Below, one piece after another: positions 12,401 to 20,499 of a DNA stretch of 64,000 bases. A program made the translations under genes and the position numbers. The first letter of the stretch is position 1; each line of letters begins with the position of its first letter. Below the pieces are notes generated by a model, which was given only the letters and a program-made list of their open reading frames with translations, had not been told where the DNA came from and did no database searches. The stretch is from Raphanus sativus (lineage: Eukaryota; Streptophyta; Magnoliopsida; Brassicales; Brassicaceae), in assembly GCF_000801105.2 (NCBI RefSeq), contig NC_079515.1, positions 1,612,001 through 1,676,000 on the forward strand. The letters run 5' to 3'.

Positions 12401-13108
12401 AATAGTGATCCTACATCTCTGATGGTCAGAACACCCTCCAGCCTCAAATACACAGTATGATTGAGGAAATTTATTCATCCACACTTCATTTATCAAGGTC
12501 CGATCTAGCTTCTTGCATATGACTCCATTTTCCCTTCTATTACACCAAGTGAATCTCGGTCCCTGATACGACATGTCAACCAGAGAACAATACTTCACCG
12601 TGTCTTGAAACTCTATCATACCCAAAGAATCATGAGATACTTCCTCCACTGAATGCTCACTCCCATCCAAGATCTCATTGAAATCACCTTGAATAATCCA
12701 AGGGGATTTATTTATTATTGGAGAATCCTGGTGAGCTTTAAGATCTCTCCAAAGCTCCTTTCTTTCTTCCTCCAAATTTAACCCATACACGAACGAACAA
12801 AAAAATTCTTCAACTGCTCCCTCCAATAATATAGAACAAGTTGTAATCTGAGTACTCTGAAAACAAGGTGTAACTCGCACCAAAGGACTCCAAACAACCC
12901 ATAACCTTCCTTTCCGACTGCACTCATAATTCGTAATATATGACCAACCTGGAAATACTTCTTCCAAAATCCTCTTCGCTTTATTTTCCTTGACTCTTGT
13001 TTCTATAATGCAACCAAACTGAAATCCACACTTCCTTACCCAATCCTTCACCACCTTATGCTTCGATTTTTTATTAAAGCCCCTAATATTCCAGTAAAAA
13101 CCAGACAT
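9446..13108 (-). CDS. LINE ORF2: endonuclease / reverse transcriptase
   Basis: An uninterrupted 1220-residue frame. The N-terminus (about 1-230) is an APE-type endonuclease with WNIRGFNKKSK, GDFNEIL and the catalytic SDH motif (GGCSDHQRC). The reverse transcriptase (about 480-760) shows KSPGPDGY, DYRPISCCNVIYK, QSAFVKERL, KAFDSVQW, RGLRQGCSLSPYLF and the catalytic FADDVLVF. The C-terminal zf-RVT region has WLCNTEIETRDHLFFGC. There is no RNase H domain, unlike the LINE at 2561-5946. It begins one nucleotide after the ORF1 stop (TAA-T-ATG), an arrangement that could allow termination-reinitiation. It makes the enzyme for target-primed insertion of its own RNA. All key motifs look intact, so the copy may be competent, but activity cannot be judged from sequence. 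Confidence 0.95.
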   Translation of the reverse strand: MSGFYWNIRGFNKKSKHKVVKDWVRKCGFQFGCIIETRVKENKAKRILEEVFPGWSYITNYECSRKGRLWVVWSPLVRVTPCFQSTQITTCSILLEGAVEEFFCSFVYGLNLEEERKELWRDLKAHQDSPIINKSPWIIQGDFNEILDGSEHSVEEVSHDSLGMIEFQDTVKYCSLVDMSYQGPRFTWCNRRENGVICKKLDRTLINEVWMNKFPQSYCVFEAGGCSDHQRCRITIKADLVKPKKPFKFVNALVEMPEFLSTVKGFWEDTVPLFISTSALFRLSKKLKEMKPILKQLSREKVGDIIKKTREAYKNLCEAQVRTLADPNQSNIGVEVIAYRRWIFLSTLEEKVLSQRAKIHWLEVGDGNNKSFHRAAQVREIRNSIREIKRLDGSIVDTQEDIKKEAVDHFYNFLTYVPEDYREASMEELKLLLNYECSEEDRSMLTREVTDEEVRKVLFSMAKDKSPGPDGYTSEFFKASWSIVGRDFVTAVRAFFDKGFLPKGINSTILALIPKKNDAIMMKDYRPISCCNVIYKVISKILAKRMKSLLPLFISLNQSAFVKERLLMENVLLASELVKSYHKDSVSERCAVKIDVSKAFDSVQWPFLLSVLAALKFPEKFIIWIKKCIELASFSIQVNGELAGYFNSKRGLRQGCSLSPYLFVICMQVLSKLLDKAATEKRIGFHPYCKELSLTHICFADDVLVFSDGKKSSIEGILSVFQEFARISGLNISLEKSTLYLAGVKADDSVAILEQFPFEAGILPVRYLGLPLLTKRMTVQDYSPLIARIRSRIASWTVRHLTFAGRLQLIGSVLYSITNFWMSAFRLPSKCIQEINSICAAFLWSGPVLSTQKAKIAWVDVCKPKEEGGLGLKNLSDANRVACLKLIWRLIASRPSLWVKWIWKYLIRKGSYWSVKEKSSLGSWMWKKLLKLRPLAMQMTRMEVKSGTNTSFWFDSWSSLGNLIEFAGERGTMDLGIPINSTVERAVQLYRVKRHRVTHLQLIENEVLALKNRGLNEEEDICLWKRENGEFREGFSTSQTWNIIRMKSPKVSWFKGVWFSEATPKFTFLAWLAVHNRLATGDRILNWNPQAIVTCWLCNTEIETRDHLFFGCCYSKEVWLGTIKNLVGNGRVSDWSRVLQVVVNGVRGRVRTFLLRYCFQAVAYAIWRERNVRRVGEGSQTASCLITRLDKMIRNKITSLKRKKGEQFEKAMELWFERSS

Positions 13109-13109
13109 A

Positions 13110-14633
13110 TTATTGGCGACGGGGTTTCTTCTTATTCAGATAGCTAGGACCTACATCCTGCGCTTTCTGACTTATTTTATCCTTCAGATAACGATGATTC
13201 ATCTTCGATTCCCTAGGTAACCTTTGTCTTTGAAACACTTCTGTCTCCTCTAGAATATCCTCTTCTATCTGTAACTCTTTCTCCTCTTCATTCATTTCTT
13301 CCTCCTGTTCTTCCACTAACACAGAGAATCTTGAATTTTGAAGTATGGCCACTTGACCAAACTCCAAAGTCTGTCGAATAGGTGAACAACTAGCCTTGCC
13401 AGGTGAGACATCAAGCCACTCATTTTCCTTATCAACCTTTTCAACCATAATATCTTCTTTCACTTCTTCTTTCTTCTTTCCACTCAAACTCAAATCTCCC
13501 TCCATTATTTGTTTTTCAACTTCAGATGCTTTCAATAGTGAACTTCCTTCTACCTCTCCCTTCTCTACCGCTTTCTTTAGACCACTTTTTTCCTCCTGTT
13601 TTTCTACTCCTATTTCCCCTTCTTCCAAGACCTCCTTCTTACTCTCATTACTTTCTCTTCCTTTAGCACAAGTTTTATGTCCCCATGTTCCACATTCTTG
13701 ACATTTTGTTGGCAGTCTCGGGTAGCTGTATTCAACCAACACTTCTTCTCCCTGAATAGTAAAATTCATCTTCTTTGGCAGCTCCTTTGAGAGATCCACC
13801 TTCACAAATATCTTCGCCACATCTAGCTTCAAGCACTGAGCTGTCTCTGGATGCAACCTCTCTGGACTCCCAATTGGACTTGTCAAGAAACTCAGTCCTT
13901 GCCATGAGAACATTTTTATTGGCACATTCTTAATATGCACCCACATTGGAATCGACTGCACCGGAGGCTTCTCCTTCTCCGTGACAGGCGACCATTTTGT
14001 CACAACCACTGGGATACCAGCCAAGTTCCACATCCCCCTCCTCAGTATTCTGTTTCTGTCAGCATTATTCAAGATCTTGAACTTCATTGAAGTTTCATCA
14101 ACCTCAAACACCTCTATCTTCTGAGCTTTATCATTCAAGTTCCATATCTTGTTTACTATTGCGTGAATCTTAGCAATATGAGGCGCAGTATCCAGGAATT
14201 TACCAATAAGGAAATCCTCCCAAAGCGGGGGAACATCCTTCGTGATCTCCTCTGGTACCATCACCGATCCCACTCCGTCCTTCATCGTTACCTCCACATC
14301 ATACTTCTTCAGAACTTTTTGCCCCTGAACCGCTCTTACCCACGATCCCTTCAAACCTCCAATAGACTCTTCCTCCTTCTTTTCTATAACCTTCTCCGAG
14401 TTTGTGTTTAGATCCATACCAGTGATGAGTTGTTCATCTCCTTGATTCTTCCTTTCTAGATCTTTCGATCCAATCGTCAAACATTGTTGATCCAAATCCT
14501 TCGCCAAGCTTGGGTTTGAATCCATCGCAGCTGTAAAATTACTTCCTCCATGTACCGAACCTTGCGCCTTCACCAGAGATGTACCCTCACTCGTCGGAGT
14601 CGAAGGCGATCCCGGCGAAACCGCCGAACTCAT
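13110..14633 (-). CDS. LINE ORF1: DUF4283 / zinc-knuckle RNA-binding protein
   Basis: A 507-residue open frame directly upstream of ORF2. The central part (about 130-290) is the DUF4283 domain typical of plant LINE ORF1 proteins, with PPLWEDFLIGKFL, GMWNLAGIPVVV and IPMWVHIKNVP. A compact zinc-knuckle-like CQECGTWGHKTC follows the YPRLPTK segment. The C-terminal third is acidic/Lys-rich and low in complexity. ORF1 proteins coat the element RNA in the ribonucleoprotein. It starts with MSSAVSPGSPSTP at 14633, about 100 bp inside the 5' end of the element. Confidence 0.92.
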   Translation of the reverse strand: MSSAVSPGSPSTPTSEGTSLVKAQGSVHGGSNFTAAMDSNPSLAKDLDQQCLTIGSKDLERKNQGDEQLITGMDLNTNSEKVIEKKEEESIGGLKGSWVRAVQGQKVLKKYDVEVTMKDGVGSVMVPEEITKDVPPLWEDFLIGKFLDTAPHIAKIHAIVNKIWNLNDKAQKIEVFEVDETSMKFKILNNADRNRILRRGMWNLAGIPVVVTKWSPVTEKEKPPVQSIPMWVHIKNVPIKMFSWQGLSFLTSPIGSPERLHPETAQCLKLDVAKIFVKVDLSKELPKKMNFTIQGEEVLVEYSYPRLPTKCQECGTWGHKTCAKGRESNESKKEVLEEGEIGVEKQEEKSGLKKAVEKGEVEGSSLLKASEVEKQIMEGDLSLSGKKKEEVKEDIMVEKVDKENEWLDVSPGKASCSPIRQTLEFGQVAILQNSRFSVLVEEQEEEMNEEEKELQIEEDILEETEVFQRQRLPRESKMNHRYLKDKISQKAQDVGPSYLNKKKPRRQ

Positions 14634-14751
14634 GCCGATCGTGAACGAGAAACCCTCAATCGCTTTTTCGCCTTTTCTATCGCCTATTCAAAACGGAGCG
14701 TTTCGTTTTCAGATATAGCTTTTTAATGTCTGTTCCACTGCAAGTCTTTTT

Positions 14752-14875
14752 AAAGTATTTATCTTATGTTATAAGATGCAAAATGAACTTGAGTTATTTG
14801 CTCTGTTATGTAAGAAGAAGGAAAATATTGCTATTGTATGTACCCTTTTATTTTCAAATGAGCCCCTAATGAATC
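14752..14875 (+). other. Resumed 3' tail of DUF3444 gene 1
   Basis: The sequence after the second target-site copy continues the gene 1 3' region. TTTTCAAATGAGCCCCTAATG near 14850-14870 matches TTTTCAAATCAGCCCCTAATG at about 17970-17990, downstream of gene 2. This supports homology of the two 3' flanks. Confidence 0.7.
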
Positions 14876-15245
14876 TCTATTTGATGTTGTGATTCATACT
14901 TGCTCTTAAGAGGATCTTGAGTGGTTTAGCTCGTGAATAGTAACAGGGATCTGAATGCTTTACCAAACTGACAAACTTAATACTCCGTAGTTGTTTGTGT
15001 AGATCATATACATAGCCATTATCGGATCAGTGTACCTTTTGATTGCAAAGTCTTCCTTCATCTATATATCTAGATTCTATATTGGCGATTTTCATTCACA
15101 AGTAAGAGCCATTTGCCTCTTTTACCTTTTTGAAAAAGAAGTTTCAAGTCCATAGTCTATATATGTTGAATCTTTGTATTTTATATTGTAGGGTAATCTT
15201 TGTATTTTATATTGTAGGGTACACGAGCTTTATGGCTGTTGTTGT
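14876..15245 (+). pseudogene. PAT17-like S-acyltransferase fragment
   Basis: This segment aligns with 18488-18800 of the intact gene downstream: intron 2, exon 3, intron 3 and the start of exon 4. The exon 3 equivalent (15003-15101) reads [18 protein letters not shown] but is 99 nt instead of 95, so the frame is lost. A 26-bp direct repeat (ATCTTTGTATTTTATATTGT...) at about 15168-15219 disrupts the intron 3 acceptor. Exons 1-2 are absent: similarity jumps from the gene 1 3' flank straight to intron 2, indicating a deletion. Exons after the start of exon 4, including the DHHC motif, are missing. It is the remnant of the first copy of a DUF3444-PAT tandem duplication. Confidence 0.88.
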
Positions 15246-15589
15246 TATCAGTTTGTATGCGGCAGTTTTGCATGGCCTCTCTATCTTTTTAGATTGAAAA
15301 ACATTTCTTAGTGATGTTGAGATTGTGCATGAATACTCTCTCTTAACACCATTTCAATCAAGAACAAACATTATGTTTGTACACTAAACTGATCCTCCGC
15401 TCAAGAAATAGGCCTCTTTTATCAACAAGGATTGACTTGTAACCTGGTTGTTTTGCATGATTGATTTGGTTTAATCATTAGTCCCTTAGTTTTACATAAA
15501 GATTTTCAAACTTTGAATAATTTTCTTAAATGTGAAATCTAAACTACAAATTAGATAATACAATGATCTCAAAACTGTAAAATACACAG

Positions 15590-15716
15590 TCCAACGGCTA
15601 GAATCAACAAAAAAAAAAAAATACGTACAACATTGACAGTCAAAAGCAATTCTTACGTCATCATGTTTGTATTCACAATCCAACGGACGAGATCTTAAGT
15701 TTTGATCCAACGGTCT
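15590..15716 (+). promoter_or_regulatory. AACGG (MSA-like) trio plus ACGT element upstream of DUF3444 gene 2
   Basis: TCCAACGGCTA at 15590-15600 is an exact YCYAACGGYYA match. TCCAACGGACG is at 15679-15689 and TCCAACGGTCT at 15706-15716. TTACGTCATCA near 15653 corresponds to TGACGTCA in the gene 1 promoter. The shared flank TTCACAATCCAACGG shows that the two promoters are homologous. Confidence 0.55.
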
Positions 15717-15975
15717 TAAACTGAAAAAAATTGCACGAAATAAGAAAGGTCTGTGCTTTCTTCCTCCCTCCCATTTCAAGTAAAGAAGCTCAAAGACTCT
15801 GCCTTTCTTCTCTTCTTCTCTTCTCTCTCACTCAGTAATAGCTAAAAGGAAGCTCTTTTCTCTCATCAGACCTTATCTCTTCTTCTCTTCTTCTCTTCTT
15901 CCTTGGCCACAGTCTTTAAAGTTTCCACATTTTTTTAGTTTCAACCAGAGAACAACGCAAGTAATCTACATCACC

Positions 15976-17646
15976 ATGGAAACAGTGCCTTTCCCCACCG
16001 AAGATCCTGATGTTCAGTAAGTCTCTTACTTTTAGGACAATAGAGGAATAAATGTGTTTGGTCGTCTCTCTCTTGATGTCTTAGTTCCTTGTTGTTTTTG
16101 ATGGGTACTTACTAAACTTAGGTGGGATGAGGAATTAGTGGAAGGGTTCTTGAGTCAGGTCACAGAGACAGCTACTGGGATACTAGATCTCTCGAATCAG
16201 GTGAAAGAACTCAAGGAGATGATGGAGGAATCTGTGAGGAAACAAACCCTGGAGGTGCAGGAGAAAGAAAAGGATTCTGATTTTAAACAGTCTTTGGAAG
16301 CACAGTTGTTGATACTGGTTATGGGGATGCAGACCAAGGAAGTGGTTGCTGAGCTTAAGGAGCAGCAGAGACTGAGCAAGGACTCGTTGGATAACAAACA
16401 CGAGGAGATGAAGAGAGAGGTTCGAGTCAGGACGGAGAGACTTGAAGAGAGGGAGATGGTGCTTAGCTTGCTTGATGAGAATGTTCAAGAGAGATGTAAT
16501 GAGATGGAGAAGAGGGAAGTGGAGTTTCAACTCAAGGCCAAAGATGTTGAAGTGAAGAGGGAGGAGGTTGAGCTCAAGGAGAAGAAAGTTGAAGAGATAA
16601 TGAGTGAGCTTGAAGCAAGGGAGAAGGAACGAAGCTTGCTTGATGAAACCATAAAGGAGAAGTCTAATGAGCTGGAGAAGAGGGAGGAGCAGTTTAAACT
16701 GATACAAGACTCAGACGCCAAAGAGATTGGAGTCAAGATGAGGTCTCTTGAGCTCAAGGAGAAGGAGCTTGAAGAAAGAGAGGAAGAGCTTGACAGGAAG
16801 GAGAAAGAGTTTGAGGGGAGATCAAAACAAACTGAGAATAGGAAGAGATGGAGGGATGAATCCGAGTCATCATTGTTTGATGTGAACGATGGAGATGAAG
16901 TTCCTCCTCTCATTCACACTGCAAAAAGGCACAAACCCACTAGAGAACACAGCAACAACGATCTTGCATCTGCAAGTGAAGCAAATGGAAGAGAGGTTTA
17001 TGAAGAAGTTGAATGCATAGAGGATGGAAAAGATGAGGATCCTGAGCCATACAACTGCCTTGACGCAGACTTCAACAATTTCAACAACACAATGAGCTCT
17101 TTCTCCGTGGGTCAAGTATGGGCTCTCTATGATCCTTTAGACCACATGCCTCGATTCTACGCTCTGATCAGAAAGATTCTGGAGCTTCAGCTGAGAGTGG
17201 AAGTGACATGGCTTGAACCTATACAATCATCAGAAAGCCAGAAGAAACCAGTTCCCATCGCTTGTGGGGAATTCAAATATGGAGACAAAATCACAAAAAG
17301 CCACTTGGTGTTCTCTCATCTGATGCTGGATCATCACATCAGAACAAGAGTCAAGAAGAAGAAGAGCATCACCATAAACCCGAGGAAAGGTGAGACATGG
17401 GCTCTCTTCAGAGATTGGAACAGTGACAAGCAGCAAAAGCGTCCGTATAGCTACGACTTCGTCAAAGTTGTGTCTGAGTTGGACAGTGTTCATGGCATCG
17501 GAGTGGCTTACCTAGGGAGAGTGGAAGGGTTCACATCAGTGTACTACTTCGCCGAGAAGGATAAAGTTCTCCAAAAGATGATACCATGCGATGAGATGCT
17601 TAGTTTCTCGCATAGAGTCCCGTCTTTTCAGGTTGAATGGAGATGA
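15976..17646 (+). CDS. Coiled-coil protein with C-terminal DUF3444 domain (copy 2), frameshifted near the end
   Basis: Exon 1 is 15976-16016 (METVPFPTEDPDV) with donor GTAAGT. Exon 2 starts at 16122 and gives QWDEELVEGFLSQ. Residues about 30-240 are Glu/Lys-rich coiled coil, much shorter than in copy 1. The DUF3444 domain then follows (VGQVWALYDPLDHMPRFYA, PIACGEFKYG, NPRKGETWALF). The frame ends at 17646 (...SFQVEWR) after about 521 residues. Compared with copy 1, one extra base near 17630-17636 shifts the frame. The conserved ending (NGDEKDGIPGGSFELDPAAIP) continues in the next frame to a stop at 17774-17776. Either the last ~45 residues of the domain are lost or the base is a sequence error. 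The biochemical role of DUF3444 is unknown. The head-to-tail neighbour is the PAT17-like gene. Confidence 0.85.
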
Positions 17647-18069
17647 GAAGGATGGTATCCCAGGTGGCTCTTTTGAGCTAGATCCCGCTGCTATTCCTAG
17701 GGATTATCTTGAAGGTTTGAAGGTTAAAGAAGAGGAGGAGGAGGGCATAGGCCGTAGTCTCGTAGTCTTGGTTTGAGTTTAGTGCAAAGTCTGATGTAAT
17801 GTATAACTCATGTACATGTTATCATGAGTTTTTTATGTGTTGCTAAAACCATATGCTTTTAAGTATGTTTGTAGCTCTCATGTTAATGTAACTAGTCTAG
17901 TAGAATGTTTTGCCATATAACAACATAAGTATTGCGTATTTGCGTTTATAGCCTTAAAGTTTATCTAATTTTCAAATCAGCCCCTAATGTTCTGAAACTG
18001 TATGAATGTATGAAGAAGAGAGAGAGGAAAAGAGTTGGACTTTAGGGACGATCGGATTCGGAGACGACA

Positions 18070-20121
18070 ATGGCGGAGGTACAGTGGCTATTGGTAGTTC
18101 ACGGAGTCATGACGTTAACGGTGATCATCTCTTTCCTCTGTGGTCAATGGCCAATCTTCAAAGGCACACCTTTTCAATGGATTCACTACTTCATCACTCG
18201 CGGAGCCTACACTTACTTACTGTAGTAACTCTTCTCTTCTACTCACCCTCATTGAAACATTCTTCCTTCACTCCAAAAGTTTGATCTTTTGTTTTGATTT
18301 AGAGTTGCTCTGTTTTGGGGTGGGTTGGTTTGTTTCCAGGAGGTTTGTGGGAATGGTGTTTGGTTCCAAGGGTACGGACGCTGTCTTAACGGTTGAGCAG
18401 TTCTGTTGCCACCGTCCTAATCCCATATTGCAAGTTTGTATCTTTCTTTCCTCATTACTGTTTGATCCATTTTAAGGAAGCTGTAGCTATTTGATGTTAA
18501 AGAGGGATCTTGAGTGGTTTAGCTAGTGAATCTGAATGCTTACCAAAGTGACAAACTTTATACTCCATTTGTTGTTTTGTTTTGTAGATCATATACATAG
18601 CCATTATTGGATCAGTATACTTTTTGATTGCAAAGTCTTCCTTCATCTATATACCTGGATACTATATTGGCCATGTTCACAAGTAAGAGCCGTTCCTTCT
18701 TTTATTCTTTTTTTTTTTTAAATTAAAGTCCAGAGTTTAGATGTTGAATCCGCTTTTAATCCTTGTATGTAGGTACACGAGCTTTGTGGCTGTTGTTATG
18801 GGTGTCATACTTTTCTTATTAACGAGCTTTTCTGATCCAGGTACCGTGAACGCTGCCAATGTTTCACACTACATTTCTGCTTACCCTTATGATGATATCA
18901 TTTACTCTGAGAAAGAATGTTCGACGTGTAGAATCCCAAAGTAAGTGCATCATATGCAACCGATTAGAGAGCGTTGTGATTTTTTGGTAAGTTTATACGC
19001 TCCTTTTTTCTTGTTTCAGGCCTGCTAGATCCAAGCATTGCAGCATATGCAACCGCTGTGTAGCTCGGTTTGACCATCACTGTGGCTGGATGGTTTGTGC
19101 TTGTTGTACCATTTTATATTCTCTACATTTCGTTATCAACATTACTTTCTACCGGTTTTCTCAGAATAACTGCATTGGAGAAAGGAATACTAGATATTTC
19201 ATAGCTTTCCTCTTTTGGTGAGCTTTTCATTCTTTGAATATTATTACCTGGAAAGATTCCATCTTGTCTCCTCATAGTTTCTTTGTTATTATTATGTTAA
19301 ACTAAAGTGGTTATTTAGTGAATTTTTGTAGGCATTTCCTTCTTTGCTGGTACGGAGCAATAGCCATTGGTTTTATTCTTGCTGGGAGAGTGAAAGAACT
19401 CCGTGTTGTACATATCTTAACAGGTACACACACATCAAACATGCTCTTGTTTGTTGTGTAGACAATCACATCTTCCTATATAAAAATTCATATTGCTGTT
19501 AGTCTCTTTTTGATTCCTACTCTGATCTTTCTTTCTCTTTTCTGCAGTCTATTACGGTGTAGAGAATTCTTTCCGCAACTTAGCTCCTCGAGTTTTACAG
19601 GCTAGTTAGAAACTCTCAATCTTTTTGCTCATAATATGTGAAACTCTTATAGTGTATCAAAATTTTGCAATATCTTGGAAGCAGTGGCTGGTTGGTACAT
19701 ACAACACCCAAATACTTGTGATGGTGTTTCTCGCCGTTGTTTCTCTCCTCCTCGCTGGCTTCTTTGCTTACCACTTAAAACTCTGCTTAACCAACACAAC
19801 AACTAATGAGGTTTTGTAACGTTTTCGGCTTTCTCCCAGTTATTATATCATTCTTTCTCCCGCTAAAATTAACAGTTTTGTGGGTTTTGTTTACTTTTCG
19901 ACCAGACATTTAAATGGAGAGAATACATAAGGTGGAGGAAGAAGCTCAGTGAATCAAAGGCAAGAACATCCTCTGCCCATGACCATGATAATGAAGCAGA
20001 GGAAGCTATAGTGAAACGGAATGTGTATGATAGAGGAGGTTTCCAGAACGTTTCTGAGATTGTTTTTCCTTTATCGTCAAGACCACTTACTTCTTGCATA
20101 CCAAAACCCAAGTCGGAATAG
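18070..20121 (+). CDS. PAT17: DHHC-type protein S-acyltransferase (PAT17-like)
   Basis: Ten exons: 18070-18221, 18340-18433, 18588-18682, 18773-18940, 19020-19092, 19165-19217, 19332-19423, 19548-19600, 19685-19810 and 19906-20121. The product is an integral membrane enzyme that transfers palmitate to cysteines of target proteins. Visible features are an N-terminal hydrophobic segment ([12 protein letters not shown]...), further membrane segments around [15 protein letters not shown] and [14 protein letters not shown], and a cysteine-rich zinc-binding core [19 protein letters not shown]. The catalytic motif is DHHCGW, followed by NNCIGERN, then two more membrane segments ([14 protein letters not shown] and [17 protein letters not shown]). 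Intron 8 appears to use a GC donor (CAG|GCTAGT) because only that keeps ...RVLQ|WLVGTY in frame. The order next to DUF3444 genes matches Arabidopsis AT3G04970 from memory. It ends convergent with the DnaJ gene. Confidence 0.93.
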
Positions 20122-20499
20122 TTAAAAGTTACGTTTAGTTAGTTAACAACTACTTTAAAGCTTTGGGTGGCTTTAGTCAGTGTTTATCTTTAATTCTACA
20201 TGTTTGAGCTTTTGAGAGAAAACGTAATAGAAGAGCAAGGTAACAGATCTATGAAGTTATACTCTTTTATAATTCTGCTAAACTGATAGATTATCTGCTG
20301 CACAGAGAGAGATGAGACAATACTAACAGAGAAACAGAGTCTGCAAAACAAGTCATTACTCATAAGCTATCTCACCAACAAAAGGCAGTACTATAATCTG
20401 ATACTCTTCTTGACAATCACCAAACGTTAACCTTCACTTACTGAAATAACACTTCCTACACATAATAAGAAACCGAATGCATACTTGCTGAACTGTTTG
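20122..20499. other. Convergent 3' ends
   Basis: This spacer lies between the stop of the S-acyltransferase gene (plus) and the stop of the DnaJ gene (minus). It probably holds both 3'UTRs. I see no further gene. Confidence 0.6.

Larger units (their letters stand above)
9308..14751 (-). mobile_element. Full-length L1-type LINE with 19-bp target-site duplication
   Basis: The element body is 9327-14732, in reverse orientation. Identical 19-bp flanks TTCCACTGCAAGTCTTTTT lie at 9308-9326 and 14733-14751. The 3' A-tract appears as T residues at 9327-9332. Both ORFs are open across their full length (13110-14633 and 9446-13108), and the 5'UTR is only about 100 bp. The insertion splits the 3' tail of the DUF3444 gene just after its stop at 9306. 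The perfect target duplication and open frames argue for a recent insertion by target-primed reverse transcription. Confidence 0.95.
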
